Shown here in pieces: positions 35,142-44,240 of a stretch of DNA of 55,947 bases. The stretch spans positions 1-55,947 of the forward strand of contig JAUSHJ010000069.1 in the NCBI GenBank assembly GCA_030648615.1. The letters run 5' to 3'. The number at the start of each line of letters is the position of its first letter. The first letter of the stretch is position 1. The notes under the pieces were generated by a model. That model was given only the letters and a program-made list of their open reading frames with translations, ran no database searches and was not told where the DNA came from. The DNA comes from Microcaldota archaeon (lineage in GTDB: Archaea; Micrarchaeota; Micrarchaeia; Anstonellales; Bilamarchaeaceae). Both the position numbers and the translations under genes were made by a program.

Positions 35142-36896
35142 TCACAAATCTGGAGTAACGTATTTTAGAGCTTTTTTATATTCTGCTCGGTCTAGGTATG
35201 GAAACATATCATGAACGGAAGTACTGTGCCTAGATTTAGGCAATACCCAATAGGTAATAGGTATTCGTACATCCAATAATGCAGCACCCTTTTGATTTGT
35301 TAGCCAGGATATTTTTTCTTTCAAATCTTTTTTTTCAACTAAATATTCAGAAGATATCCCATAGGCTCTAGATATCTTTACAAAATCAGGTGAATCGTAA
35401 CCATCTACACTACCAGTTAACCTGCCTTCAAAATTTTCCGTCTGAAACTGTGTCAACATACCTAAAGACTGATTATTCAAAACTAGTATTTTTATCGGAA
35501 GCTTATTTCTGACTACCGTCTGTAACTCTTGAATATTTACCTGCAATCCGCCGTCCCCAGTTACTACCCATACTGGACAATTATTTCTTGATAGTGAAGC
35601 TCCGATTGCTGCTGGCAACGCATAACCCATTGGTGCCATCCCACCATTTGTTAGAATATTTTGACCTTTTTTGGCTTTCCATCCATGAGCAAACCACATT
35701 TGATTGGAACCTACATCAACTACAATTGTATTGCCTTCTTCTGCTATATCAGATAGTAAAGATACTGCATCAACAGGATCTATTTCTTCTTTTCCTATAT
35801 TTTGGGGAACTTTTAAATGGGTCTTTTTTAGCCAATTCAAATGTTCCAACCACTCATTTCTATCTTTAGACTTGTGTAAAAATGGAAAAATATTAGTGAG
35901 AAACGCGTTTATGTCTGAGTTTACTGATAACCACTCAGTTACAGAGCCACCTAATTCAGATTCGTCAATATCCACATGTATTATTTTTGCCATTGGTGCA
36001 AATTTCTTTGATTGTACCCCTACTTGACGAGAGTCAAGACGAGCACCTAAAACAAGAATAAGATCTGCATTGGCGAGAGCAAAATTAGAAGACCTACTAC
36101 CGTAGGTACCTATAAATCCGTAAAATAGCGGATGATTATTTGGAATAGAATCTGTTCCGAGTAAGGAAACAACTACTGGAATAGATGTTTTTTCTATAAA
36201 CCTAATCATATTTTCTTCTGCATTTGATAACCTAACCCCATGCCCGAGCAAAATGATTGGTCTTTCTGCGTCTCTTAAAGCGTCGGCAACTTTTTTTAGA
36301 ATAACTAAATCTAACTCTTTTTTCTTGGATAATTTTTTGTATTCTTCAGAACCTATAAAAGAGTTAAGTTTAGACGCATCAACGTCACTTTTTTGTACAT
36401 TGAATGGCAAGTCAATTAAAACAGGACCCATTCTACCATGTTTAGATATAAAAATTGCCTTTTCAAGTTCGTATTTTATCATTTCCGGATCTTGAATTTG
36501 AATAGCATATTTAGTTATTGTTTTAACTATAGAAACTATGTCAGTTTCTTGAAACCCAACTTGTCTTCTCTTACCTGATAGATTAGATTCGAACGTATTA
36601 ACTTGGCCAGTTATGAAAACTACTGGTATTGAAGCAAAGTAAGAACTACCTATACCAGTTATCAGATTCGTAGCACCAGGCCCGCTTGTAGCCATCGCGA
36701 GGCCTAATCCTCTTGTTACTATTGCCTGAGCTTCTGCAGCAAATGCAGCTGCTTGTTCATGATGCATAGTATGAAGAATAAGACCCCGTGATGCACAGGA
36801 ATCCGCAATGTGCCCCACTGACCCGCCAATCATGAAAAATCCGCGAGAGATATTTTCTTTTAATAAAAAGTCCACTACGTAGTCACTTAGTTTCAT
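35142..36896 (-). CDS. Thiamine-diphosphate enzyme, acetolactate-synthase-like, second copy
   Basis: 584 residues from ATG 36896 (MKLSDYVVDFLLKENISRGF); a GTG two codons upstream is also open. Catalytic Glu47 is in MHHEQAAAFAAEAQ. The central domain has LLGHGVRLSNAEENM near 214, and the pyrophosphate domain has GDGGLQVNIQELQ near 430 followed by VLNNQSLGMLTQFQ. It shares the opening MxKLSDYV and the domain order with the 29365 protein, but the two differ widely. They are probably different-substrate ThDP enzymes of sugar branching or oxidative steps rather than duplicates for one step. An amino-acid acetolactate synthase cannot be excluded. Confidence 0.83.
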   Translation of the reverse strand: MKLSDYVVDFLLKENISRGFFMIGGSVGHIADSCASRGLILHTMHHEQAAAFAAEAQAIVTRGLGLAMATSGPGATNLITGIGSSYFASIPVVFITGQVNTFESNLSGKRRQVGFQETDIVSIVKTITKYAIQIQDPEMIKYELEKAIFISKHGRMGPVLIDLPFNVQKSDVDASKLNSFIGSEEYKKLSKKKELDLVILKKVADALRDAERPIILLGHGVRLSNAEENMIRFIEKTSIPVVVSLLGTDSIPNNHPLFYGFIGTYGSRSSNFALANADLILVLGARLDSRQVGVQSKKFAPMAKIIHVDIDESELGGSVTEWLSVNSDINAFLTNIFPFLHKSKDRNEWLEHLNWLKKTHLKVPQNIGKEEIDPVDAVSLLSDIAEEGNTIVVDVGSNQMWFAHGWKAKKGQNILTNGGMAPMGYALPAAIGASLSRNNCPVWVVTGDGGLQVNIQELQTVVRNKLPIKILVLNNQSLGMLTQFQTENFEGRLTGSVDGYDSPDFVKISRAYGISSEYLVEKKDLKEKISWLTNQKGAALLDVRIPITYWVLPKSRHSTSVHDMFPYLDRAEYKKALKYVTPDL

Positions 36897-36940
36897 AAAC
36901 ACACTTAGGATTATAGATACTCTACGTTTTTATTGATTAC

Positions 36941-37921
36941 TTATTTGGTACTTTTTAACCAAGATTTATCTCCCATAAAAGTATTAAGTGATTTTGCAAT
37001 AGTTTCGAAATAAGCACTATCAATGTTAAGATTCTCTGCTTCGAAAATGCCCTCTGCTTCTTTAACGCTTACATCATTTATGTTTCTTATCGCATTAACC
37101 CAATTTTTAACTAAAAAATCCTTCATAATCCATTTAATAGGTAAAAAATCTGATGCACCAGCGTTTACAGAAGCTAAAACCGGAGTAGATGTTGATAATG
37201 CTTCCACAACAACAAACCCTATGGGATCTTGTAATACTGGATGTACCAGAACTTTTGCTCTTCCATAATAATCTCTAAAAAGGACTTCTCTGTCCTCTAC
37301 AAAATCTACGATTTTCACATTGCCCATATTTTTGGCCTTTTCTTTTACTTGTTCAAGAAGTGGACCTCTGCCAACCATAACAAAATTCTCTTCCCTAAGC
37401 TCCTTAGCAAGTTCTAAAAAAAATAGAGAGTTCTTGGAATCTGTCAATCTTCCAACGTATAGAATAATATCTCTTTTTTTGCTTCCTTTTCTTTTTTTCT
37501 CAGCTGGAGGTATCAAAAATGAATGAAACCCATAATTAGTGAGAAAATTATGCGTTCTTTTTGTCAGAGAAACGAAAGGGTAATTTTTGAATGAGAACAG
37601 TAGAGAACGCATAAAAATATCCTTCAATGAATTGTTTGGAAGATATTCTTCAACTATAATAGACGGAATGGATTTTATTCTTGCCTCCCAGGTATCAAAA
37701 TACATGGATGGAGAATTTAGCACGAAGATGCTATTTTTAGAAAATCGTATATTGAGTTTTTGAAGATAGGTATTTTTGGTTCTGATGAGGATATTTGGTG
37801 GTCCTGTGATAACAGGGGTATCGATAAGAATACAACCAGCAGATTTGCTAATGAGATTAAGAACATGATTAAGAGAATTGTAAACTGGGTGAACATTAGA
37901 TAGAGTAAATACAAAATCCAT
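36941..37921 (-). CDS. GT4-family glycosyltransferase
   Basis: 326 residues, a compact GT-B protein. The N-lobe is short and divergent. The C-lobe is clear: ILYVGRLTDSKNSLFFLELA near 152, VGRGPLLEQVKEKAKNMGN near 177, and HPVLQDPIGFVVVEALSTS near 221 with the conserved Glu. It belongs to a minus-strand set with the ThDP enzyme and SDR (38 bases from the ThDP start). The donor could be the CDP- or dTDP-sugar made around it, by position only. Confidence 0.82.
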   Translation of the reverse strand: MDFVFTLSNVHPVYNSLNHVLNLISKSAGCILIDTPVITGPPNILIRTKNTYLQKLNIRFSKNSIFVLNSPSMYFDTWEARIKSIPSIIVEEYLPNNSLKDIFMRSLLFSFKNYPFVSLTKRTHNFLTNYGFHSFLIPPAEKKRKGSKKRDIILYVGRLTDSKNSLFFLELAKELREENFVMVGRGPLLEQVKEKAKNMGNVKIVDFVEDREVLFRDYYGRAKVLVHPVLQDPIGFVVVEALSTSTPVLASVNAGASDFLPIKWIMKDFLVKNWVNAIRNINDVSVKEAEGIFEAENLNIDSAYFETIAKSLNTFMGDKSWLKSTK

Positions 37922-37967
37922 GGAAATATATGTATAGAGTATCGTTAAATAACTTTTCTTATTTTTG

Positions 37968-38840
37968 TCAATCTTTTGTAAGCATTGGATTGTATTTTAT
38001 TAGACCAAATTTCTTTTTTAGGGCAATTTCCAGATAGCCCGCCCGGGCAAAGTATTGAGACAGGAAATGGTTTGTAGTTATACCCACCCAACCATCTAGA
38101 AATGCCAACTTAAAAAAAACGCCATAGAAAAAGTAGACTAGATAACCTAGAATGATAAACGACCAACTAAGAATAGGATTTTGATAGAGGTATTCTTTTT
38201 TCTGTTCCCGCTCTACACACAAATAGATTTCATGTTTCTGTTTTATCCTTTCTTCTCCAGCAGTATAGTAGAGATGATCATAGGATAAATCAGAATAGAG
38301 ATATCTGCCTTGAATCTGGGGTGATTCGTGAATTCTGACATTCCAATTTATCTTACATGATTTTTTATAGAAACGTGGTTCCCGGTGTGGCGCATAAAAA
38401 CCGTGCTTAAACCATTTACCTGGAGCATAAAAATGCCTTGAAAAAAACCATATTACATCATAATCATTTTGTTGTGCAAGTTTTGGAAGCTGTCTTCTTA
38501 ATTCCTCATTTAAACGTTCATCTGCATCGATGTGAAGTATCCATTCACCGCTCGCGTGATCATTGAGGATAGTCCTTTCATTGTCAGCCCATTCACCTGG
38601 TTTGGGTTTAGTAGTGGAAGAATTCTTGAATGATGAGGTGGAATCAGAGTATTGTTTAGCTTTATCCGACATCTTAATTACAGTGGCACCTGCGCGAGTC
38701 AATATCTCCACTGATCTGTCTGTACTCTCGTGATCTATTGCAATTATTTCTTCTATGACGCCATCAATACTCCTAAGTAAACCTGGCAAATTGTTCTCTT
38801 CGTTTTTAATCATGATGCATGCAGAAATTTTAGTTTTCAT
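37968..38840 (-). CDS. GT2-family glycosyltransferase (WaaE/KdtX-like)
   Basis: 290 residues. ISACIMIKNEENNLPGLLRS near 5 and AIDHESTDRSVEIL near 34 open a GT-A fold; WILHIDADERLNEELRR near 99 has the DxD, and the FYAPHREPRFYKK region near 147 resembles LPS-core heptose/glucose transferases such as WaaE. There is an unusual Ser/Thr/Lys-rich insert (about residues 58-82) between motifs. A C-terminal hydrophobic stretch, FIILGYLVYFFYGVFFKLAFL near 227, may touch the membrane. Donor unknown. It is divergent from rfbH across 155 bases. Confidence 0.82.
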   Translation of the reverse strand: MKTKISACIMIKNEENNLPGLLRSIDGVIEEIIAIDHESTDRSVEILTRAGATVIKMSDKAKQYSDSTSSFKNSSTTKPKPGEWADNERTILNDHASGEWILHIDADERLNEELRRQLPKLAQQNDYDVIWFFSRHFYAPGKWFKHGFYAPHREPRFYKKSCKINWNVRIHESPQIQGRYLYSDLSYDHLYYTAGEERIKQKHEIYLCVEREQKKEYLYQNPILSWSFIILGYLVYFFYGVFFKLAFLDGWVGITTNHFLSQYFARAGYLEIALKKKFGLIKYNPMLTKD

Positions 38841-38995
38841 ATTATCATTTTAAGACATATTCATGAAGGTTTATTAGTTTTAGCAATTACTTGAAGAAAA
38901 ATTTATGATACTATCGGTAGATTTTTAAGAGCTTACGACAGATATTATTTATAGCACAAAATTATAAGCAAACTATAAATTATTGGGCAGATTTC

Positions 38996-40324
38996 ATGGT
39001 TGAAAATAACGAACAGAAAATGAGAAGCGAAATTCTTCAGATTGTAGAAAAATACTACAAAGTAAAAACTGGAACGCCCAAGTTCGAACCTGGCAAAACC
39101 AGAATACCTCACGCAGGCAAAGTTTGTGATGCTGAAGAAATGAAAAATGCAGTAGATGCCTGTTTGGATTTCTGGCTCACTGCAGGTAGATTTTCTGATC
39201 AATTCGAAGCTGAATTTGCAAAGGTCATGGGACATAAATACTGTTCACTCGTTAACTCCGGTTCATCTGCCAATCTGATTGCAGTTTCCTGCTTAACCTC
39301 AAAACTCATGGGAAAACGAAGATTGGTACGCGGAGATAAAGTAATTACAGTATCTGCAGGTTTTCCTACTACAGTAAATCCAATATTTCAGAACGGACTT
39401 ATCCCGCGTTTTATAGATGTAGAACTCGGATATTACAATCCAAAACCGGAAATGGTAGAAAAAGCAATAGATGACAGAACTAAAGCAATAATTATCGCAC
39501 ATGCACTCGGAAATCCGTTCGATGCTGAACGTATCGCCAAAATAGCAAAAGATCATGGTCTTTTCCTAATTGAAGATTGTTGTGATGCTGTAGGTTCAAA
39601 ATTAAATGGAAAACTTGTAGGAACTTTTGGAGATATGGCAACTACAAGTTTCTATCCTGCACATCACATAACCATGGGAGAAGGTGGCTCAGTATTAACT
39701 TCTAATCCGATATTAAAAAAGGCCATAGATTCGTTCAGAGATTGGGGTAGAGATTGTTGGTGTGCCACAGGTAAAGATAACACTTGTGGAAAAAGATTTT
39801 GCTGGAAGCTCGGTGAACTACCATACGGTTACGACCACAAATTTATATACTCCAATATTGGCTATAACCTAAAAATGACAGATATACAAGCTGCCATAGG
39901 GATAGCACAACTAAAGAAACTTCCAGAATTCATTAAAAAAAGAAAAGAAAACTACGAATTTTTCCTTTCACGATTATCAAAGTACTCGTCTAAACTTATT
40001 ATGCCTAAGATCCTGCCAGGAGTTGAGCTATCTTCATTCGGATTCATGATGACTGTAGCTGAAGGAGCAGGATTCACCAAAAACGAAATTGTAGAGTATC
40101 TTGAATCAAAGAATATTGCAACCAGAATGCTATTTGGAGGCAACCTTGTAAGACAACCTGCTTACATCGGCGAGAAATTTGATGTTGTTGGAGATCTTAA
40201 GAACAGCGATTTCATAATGAACAACTCTTTTTGGATAGGAGTTTATCCAGGAGTGACTCATGAAATGCGAGAGTATATGGTTAAACAGATAGAAACATTT
40301 TTGGAAGAGAAGGACAAATTATAA
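38996..40324 (+). CDS. rfbH: CDP-4-keto-6-deoxyglucose 3-dehydrase (E1, PMP and iron-sulfur enzyme)
   Basis: 442 residues, the family's usual length. It removes the C3 hydroxyl of CDP-4-keto-6-deoxyglucose on the way to CDP-3,6-dideoxy sugars. It has the DegT aminotransferase fold, but the usual PLP lysine is a histidine (His223 in YPAHHITMGEGG), the E1 hallmark that blocks transamination. The iron-sulfur cysteines are C254, C256 and C264 in DCWC and NTCGKRF, plus the EDCCDAVGS pair near 198. NSGSSANLIAVSCL near 79 is typical. Its reductase partner (E3, DdhD) is not in the window. A TATA-like actataaat is about 20 bases before the ATG. An inverted repeat spans its stop codon. Confidence 0.95.
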   Translation: MVENNEQKMRSEILQIVEKYYKVKTGTPKFEPGKTRIPHAGKVCDAEEMKNAVDACLDFWLTAGRFSDQFEAEFAKVMGHKYCSLVNSGSSANLIAVSCLTSKLMGKRRLVRGDKVITVSAGFPTTVNPIFQNGLIPRFIDVELGYYNPKPEMVEKAIDDRTKAIIIAHALGNPFDAERIAKIAKDHGLFLIEDCCDAVGSKLNGKLVGTFGDMATTSFYPAHHITMGEGGSVLTSNPILKKAIDSFRDWGRDCWCATGKDNTCGKRFCWKLGELPYGYDHKFIYSNIGYNLKMTDIQAAIGIAQLKKLPEFIKKRKENYEFFLSRLSKYSSKLIMPKILPGVELSSFGFMMTVAEGAGFTKNEIVEYLESKNIATRMLFGGNLVRQPAYIGEKFDVVGDLKNSDFIMNNSFWIGVYPGVTHEMREYMVKQIETFLEEKDKL

Positions 40325-40338
40325 AACTAATTTGTCCT
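40311..40338 (+). terminator. Inverted repeat across the rfbH stop codon
   Basis: AGGACAAATT (40311-40320) pairs exactly with AATTTGTCCT (40329-40338) around an 8-base loop that contains the TAA (40322-40324). It is followed at once by a second hairpin, TAAATTC-GATA-GAATTTA (40343-40360). There is no T tract directly after, so it could be an mRNA 3'-end structure or a processing site rather than a true terminator. Confidence 0.5.
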
Positions 40339-40362
40339 GTTGTAAATTCGATAGAATTTATA
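40331..40362 (+). repeat. Direct repeat, copy 1, with internal hairpin
   Basis: 32 bases identical to 40561-40592. Contains the hairpin TAAATTC-GATA-GAATTTA. Its first eight bases also form the right arm of the inverted repeat over the rfbH stop codon. Between the two copies (40363-40560) the DNA is AT-rich, with a CTCGAG palindrome near 40430 and a TATA-like element; no gene is seen. Confidence 0.85.
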
Positions 40363-40487
40363 ATAGAAAAATAGATCTGAAAGATAACTAAAAATTAAGA
40401 TAAACTAATTGAATAGTAACAAAAAAGTGCTCGAGAGCTTATTTTCTTAGTTATTGTTAGAAAACGTCGATTTTTTATTTAAGCTAA

Positions 40488-40498
40488 AATATTTAAAG
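40488..40498 (+). promoter_or_regulatory. Probable TATA box of the 40621-49974 operon
   Basis: aatatttaaag in the 296-base gap between rfbH and the epimerase gene. If transcription starts about 25 bases downstream, the message has a leader near 100 bases long, unusual here, and that leader would contain direct-repeat copy 2 with its hairpin. Prediction only. Confidence 0.4.
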
Positions 40499-40560
40499 AG
40501 AATCAGACAATGGATATTTGTATAATAATGTAGATTATCTAAGGATAAAATAACGAAAAT

Positions 40561-40592
40561 TTTGTCCTGTTGTAAATTCGATAGAATTTATA
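40561..40592 (+). repeat. Direct repeat, copy 2, in the leader of the next operon
   Basis: 32 bases identical to 40331-40362, ending 28 bases before the GTG start at 40621. The hairpin TAAATTC-GATA-GAATTTA is at 40573-40590. Here it lacks the partner arm found at the rfbH stop. Could be a regulatory or duplicated 3'-end element. Confidence 0.85.
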
Positions 40593-40620
40593 GTACAATT
40601 AAAAAATTAAACTTTAGAAG

Positions 40621-41574
40621 GTGAGCAAACTGACTAAGATAGCTGTAACAGGAGCCGCAGGTTTCATAGGCTCAAACATATGCGATGAATTGCTAAGTCA
40701 TGGAAGCTACGAGATAATAGCCATAGATGACTTAAGCACGGGTAGAGTGCAGAACGTGCCGATTGCAAATGGAGAAAAACTCCAGTTCCATAGAACAACT
40801 ATACTTGATTTAGATTCAATGAAACAGCTATTCAAAGATGTAGAGTACGTAATACACCAAGCTGCAATACCTAGTGTGCCAAAATCAATAGAAGATCCCA
40901 TAGGCACCACCAATGCCAATATAATGGGGACTTTGAATGTATTGGTGGCTGCTAAAGAGTGCAAAGTAAAACGAGTAGTACTTGCATCTTCTAGCTCGGT
41001 TTATGGAAATAATCCGATTTTACCTCAGGTTGAAAGTATGGAAACTGGACCGATATCTCCATATGCAACAAGCAAACTAGTTAACGAACTTCATGCGAAA
41101 CAATTCTATGATTTATATAGTCTTGAAACTGTTGCACTTAGGTATTTCAACGTATTTGGACCGAAACAGAATCCTAAAAGCGAGTATGCGGCAGTAATAC
41201 CTAAATTCATAGCTAAGATAACGAATGGAGAATCGCCTACTATTTTCGGAGATGGAAGTGCAACACGTGATTTTTCTTATGTTAAAGACGTCGTAGGAGC
41301 TAATCTACTTGCACTAAAAGCACCTAAAGCAGCTTGTGGCAAAGCTTTCAACATATCTGGTGGAAAGCCAATTAGGATAGATCAACTTGTTGAAACACTA
41401 AACAAACTGATGGGAAAGAAAATTAAACCGAAATACGAAAAAGAACGAAAAGGGGACATAAAACATTCCTATGCGGACATGTCACTTGCAAAAAAATACC
41501 TTGGTCATAATCCAAAGTATAGTTTAGAGAGCGGACTTATTGAAACAATAAAGTGGTTTGAGAAACATGAATGA
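40621..41574 (+). CDS. NDP-sugar 4-epimerase (GalE/WbpP-like SDR)
   Basis: 317 residues from a GTG start (MSKLTKIAVTGAAGFIGSNI); no ATG is available. Rossmann TGAAGFIGSN near 10, IHQAAIPSVPKSIEDP near 79, ASSSSVYGNNPILPQ near 121, catalytic YATSKLVNE near 148, LRYFNVFGPKQNP near 174. The QAAIPSVPKSIEDP segment with small residues is like UDP-N-acetylhexosamine epimerases (WbpP type). The next gene, overlapping by 8 bases, is a WbpO-type dehydrogenase, so the pair would make UDP-GalNAcA or a related uronic acid. Confidence 0.87.
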   Translation: MSKLTKIAVTGAAGFIGSNICDELLSHGSYEIIAIDDLSTGRVQNVPIANGEKLQFHRTTILDLDSMKQLFKDVEYVIHQAAIPSVPKSIEDPIGTTNANIMGTLNVLVAAKECKVKRVVLASSSSVYGNNPILPQVESMETGPISPYATSKLVNELHAKQFYDLYSLETVALRYFNVFGPKQNPKSEYAAVIPKFIAKITNGESPTIFGDGSATRDFSYVKDVVGANLLALKAPKAACGKAFNISGGKPIRIDQLVETLNKLMGKKIKPKYEKERKGDIKHSYADMSLAKKYLGHNPKYSLESGLIETIKWFEKHE

Positions 41575-42814
41575 TCGAGTAACTGGCAACATGACAATAG
41601 TAGTAATTGGCCTAGGTTACGTAGGGTTACCTCTAGCTGTAAAATTTGCTGAACATTACAAGATTATTGGTTATGACATAAATAAAAAACGTGTGACAGA
41701 TCTAAATGAAGGTAGGGATTGGAATAACGATGTAACAAACGAGCAACTGAAGAAAATAGAAAACAATATTACATTCACAACAGATGAAAATGAAATTGGA
41801 AAAGGCAACATAATTATAATTTCAGTACCTACTCCTTTGAAACCAAATAATGACCCTGATCTTAGCTATGTGGAAAGTGCATCTCGTGTTGTAGGCAAGC
41901 ACATAAAAAAAGGGGCAATAGTCGTATACGAATCTACAGTTTATCCAGGTTGTACTGAAGAATTTTGTCTTCCAATACTTGAAAAAGAAAGCAAGATGAA
42001 ACTTGGAGAATTTTACATTGGATTCTCTCCAGAAAGAATGAACCCGGGCGACAGCGCACATAGTGTAGATAAGATAGTCAAACTCATTTCAGCATCTCAT
42101 CCTGAAGCACTGGAAAAAATGAGAATTATTTATAGCAAAATAACAAAAACCCATTCCATGAGCTCGATAATGGCAGCAGAATCGGCAAAAATCATAGAAA
42201 ACGTTCAACGAGACATAAATATCGCACTTTTCAACGAATTAAGCATGCTCTTTGACAAACTTGGGCTCGATAGTTCCGAAGTCTTCGATGGCGCTGCAAC
42301 TAAATGGAATTTCATAAGATATAAACCTGGATTAGTGGGTGGCTACTGTATACCAGTAAATCCACACTATCTAGCTTACAAGGCACATAAAATAGGATTT
42401 AATCCTGAGTTCATACTCGCAGGAAGAAAAACCAATGATCGTATGCCTATATTTATTGCAAGCAAAGCAAAGCAACTGGCTCCAAATGGAAGAGTATTGA
42501 TAATCGGAGCAAGCTATAAGGAAAATGTTGCCGAACTACGAAGCAGCAGAATAAAAAATCTTGTAGAAGCACTGCAACAAGAAGGCTTCATAAATATGCA
42601 AATATATGAACCGCTTGTATCTGACCAAGAAGTTTTTGGTTTGAAGAATGAAACGCCATCGGGAAAATTTGATTTGATAATATATGCAGTTGCACATGAA
42701 ACATTGAAGGATATACAACTAGAGCATCTGCTTGAGAAAAATGGTGCTATAATAGATATACAAAGAAAACTTGATAGAAAAAAATTTGATAAAATAAGGT
42801 ATTGGGCTCCTTAG
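41567..42814 (+). CDS. UDP-N-acetylhexosamine 6-dehydrogenase (WbpO/TviB-like)
   Basis: 415 residues from ATG 41567; ATG 41591 (MTIVVIGLGYVGLP) is an alternative. NAD motif GLGYVGLPLAVKF; VPTPLKPNNDPDLSYV near 86; STVYPGCTEE near 120; FSPERMNPGD near 150; GAATKWNFIRYKPGLVGGYC near 235-255, holding the catalytic cysteine. These are signatures of dehydrogenases of UDP-GlcNAc/GalNAc/ManNAc rather than UDP-glucose. In most relatives the cysteine loop reads GGHC; here it is GGYCIPVNPHYL. It oxidises C6 to a carboxylate. It overlaps the epimerase gene, so they are coupled. Confidence 0.9.
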   Translation: MNDRVTGNMTIVVIGLGYVGLPLAVKFAEHYKIIGYDINKKRVTDLNEGRDWNNDVTNEQLKKIENNITFTTDENEIGKGNIIIISVPTPLKPNNDPDLSYVESASRVVGKHIKKGAIVVYESTVYPGCTEEFCLPILEKESKMKLGEFYIGFSPERMNPGDSAHSVDKIVKLISASHPEALEKMRIIYSKITKTHSMSSIMAAESAKIIENVQRDINIALFNELSMLFDKLGLDSSEVFDGAATKWNFIRYKPGLVGGYCIPVNPHYLAYKAHKIGFNPEFILAGRKTNDRMPIFIASKAKQLAPNGRVLIIGASYKENVAELRSSRIKNLVEALQQEGFINMQIYEPLVSDQEVFGLKNETPSGKFDLIIYAVAHETLKDIQLEHLLEKNGAIIDIQRKLDRKKFDKIRYWAP

Positions 42815-42837
42815 ATTTATGATTACGAGGTGTTGAA

Positions 42838-43287
42838 ATGATTGACGGAGTATTGATTGTACCATTGAAACAAATACCAGATGAACGTGGGAAGATAATG
42901 CATATGATAAGAAAGGATTCCCCATATTTTGAGAAATTTGGAGAGGTCTATTTCTCTGTTGTTTATCCAGGAGTAGTGAAAGGCTGGCATACTCACACAA
43001 AAGTAACCTTGAATTATGCAGTTCCGTTTGGCACGGTTAAACTAGTCTTATATGATATGCGAGAGAATTCCAAAACCAAAGGAGAAATAATGGAGATATT
43101 CACTGGGGAAAGTAATTACGTATTGATAAAAATACCACCTGGAGTGGCAAGTGGCGTGAAGGGAGTTGGAGTAAATCCAGCATTTATAGTAAATTGTGCA
43201 ACAGAACCGCATGACCCTAAGGAAATAGGAAGGATTGATCCGTTCAAGAACGACATACCCTATGATTGGAAAATAAAAGAGTGTTGA
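42838..43287 (+). CDS. RmlC-like cupin epimerase
   Basis: 149 residues, with GAGGTG 8 bases before the ATG. IPDERGKIMHMIRKD near 15 and VVKGWHTHTKVTLNYAVPFG near 45 match the sugar 3,5-epimerase cupins, as does IPPGVASGVKGVG near 99. It is shorter than RmlC, and the C-terminal His of typical IPPGxAHG is Ser. In Campylobacter, RmlC-like proteins act on GDP-6-deoxy-4-keto-heptose. Since heptose genes follow in the same operon, a GDP-heptose 3- or 5-epimerase is a good guess, and dTDP-rhamnose synthesis the alternative. Confidence 0.72.
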   Translation: MIDGVLIVPLKQIPDERGKIMHMIRKDSPYFEKFGEVYFSVVYPGVVKGWHTHTKVTLNYAVPFGTVKLVLYDMRENSKTKGEIMEIFTGESNYVLIKIPPGVASGVKGVGVNPAFIVNCATEPHDPKEIGRIDPFKNDIPYDWKIKEC

Positions 43288-43332
43288 GCGGATTAACAAA
43301 AAATTTGATAATATAATTGAGATGATACAGAA

Positions 43333-44229
43333 ATGAGATATTTAATAACTGGTGGGAGCGGACTTCTAGGGGCTGATCTTGTAGAAGAATTATTGCAAAG
43401 AAAAGAAGAAGTCCACTATACCTACCTCAATAACGAAATGAAAATTAATGGCGCCCACCCATACAAGCTAGATATCCTGGAAACTAAAAAATTAGCTGAA
43501 CTAATAAAGCAGATTAAACCAAATGTAGTAATACACACTGCCACCATACCCAGCGTAGATGTATGTGAGAAAGACAAAGAATTGGCATATAAAATAAATA
43601 CTCTAGCAACGAAAAAAATCGCAGAGGTTACAAAAGCAATTGGTGCTAAACTTGTTTATATATCGACAACTTTTGTTTTTCCAAATTCAACAACCAAATT
43701 CAGCGAAGAAGACATACCTGCACCGATTAATTACTACGGAGTCACTAAATTAGGCGGGGAACTTGCTACTGCAATAAATCCGAATCACCTGATAATCAGA
43801 ACAGATCAGATATATGGATGGATAAAAAGCGGGCAGAAGAAAACTTATGTTGTTACCGTACTAGAAAAAATAGAGAATGATGAAAAAGTAGAGATATTTA
43901 TGAATTGGTATAATTCGCCCACTTATGTAAAAGATTTATCTGCCACGATAATCGGTTTACTTGCTAAAGAAAAAAAGGGAATTTATCATGTTGTAGGGAG
44001 TACATACCTAAATAGGTTAGAATGGGGAAGAAAAATAGCTGAAATATTTGGAATCGATCCGAATCTAGTAGTTGGCATAGACTCATCTAAAAAAGATATC
44101 CCAGCTACAAGAACAAATTGTAAAATTGCTAATGATAAAGCACAAAAAGAATCTGGTGTAACACTCAAAACAATTGAAGATGGGCTTCTAGAAATGAAAA
44201 AAATTAGGGATGCTGCTCAGAAAAACTAA
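43333..44229 (+). CDS. RmlD-like sugar-nucleotide reductase (SDR)
   Basis: 298 residues. [18 protein letters not shown] near 4; HTATIPSVDVCEKDKELAYK near 71, where the VDxCExD pattern is a marker of the RmlD family; STTFVFPNSTTKFSEED near 112; YYGVTKLGGE (YxxxK) near 135; RTDQIYGW near 156. RmlD reduces the 4-keto group of dTDP-4-keto-rhamnose. Here it sits between an RmlC-like epimerase and a GDP-sugar dehydratase-like gene, so it may instead reduce a GDP-4-keto-6-deoxyheptose. It could also complete dTDP-rhamnose with rmlABC at 22549-25025. Confidence 0.82.
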   Translation: MRYLITGGSGLLGADLVEELLQRKEEVHYTYLNNEMKINGAHPYKLDILETKKLAELIKQIKPNVVIHTATIPSVDVCEKDKELAYKINTLATKKIAEVTKAIGAKLVYISTTFVFPNSTTKFSEEDIPAPINYYGVTKLGGELATAINPNHLIIRTDQIYGWIKSGQKKTYVVTVLEKIENDEKVEIFMNWYNSPTYVKDLSATIIGLLAKEKKGIYHVVGSTYLNRLEWGRKIAEIFGIDPNLVVGIDSSKKDIPATRTNCKIANDKAQKESGVTLKTIEDGLLEMKKIRDAAQKN

Positions 44230-44240
44230 AGGTGATAATT

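Noticed and set aside
38580-38680. Ser/Thr-rich insert in the GT2 at 37968 as another hairpin insertion
   Set aside because: The DNA there shows no strong hairpins with the array pattern; it looks like an ordinary low-complexity loop.
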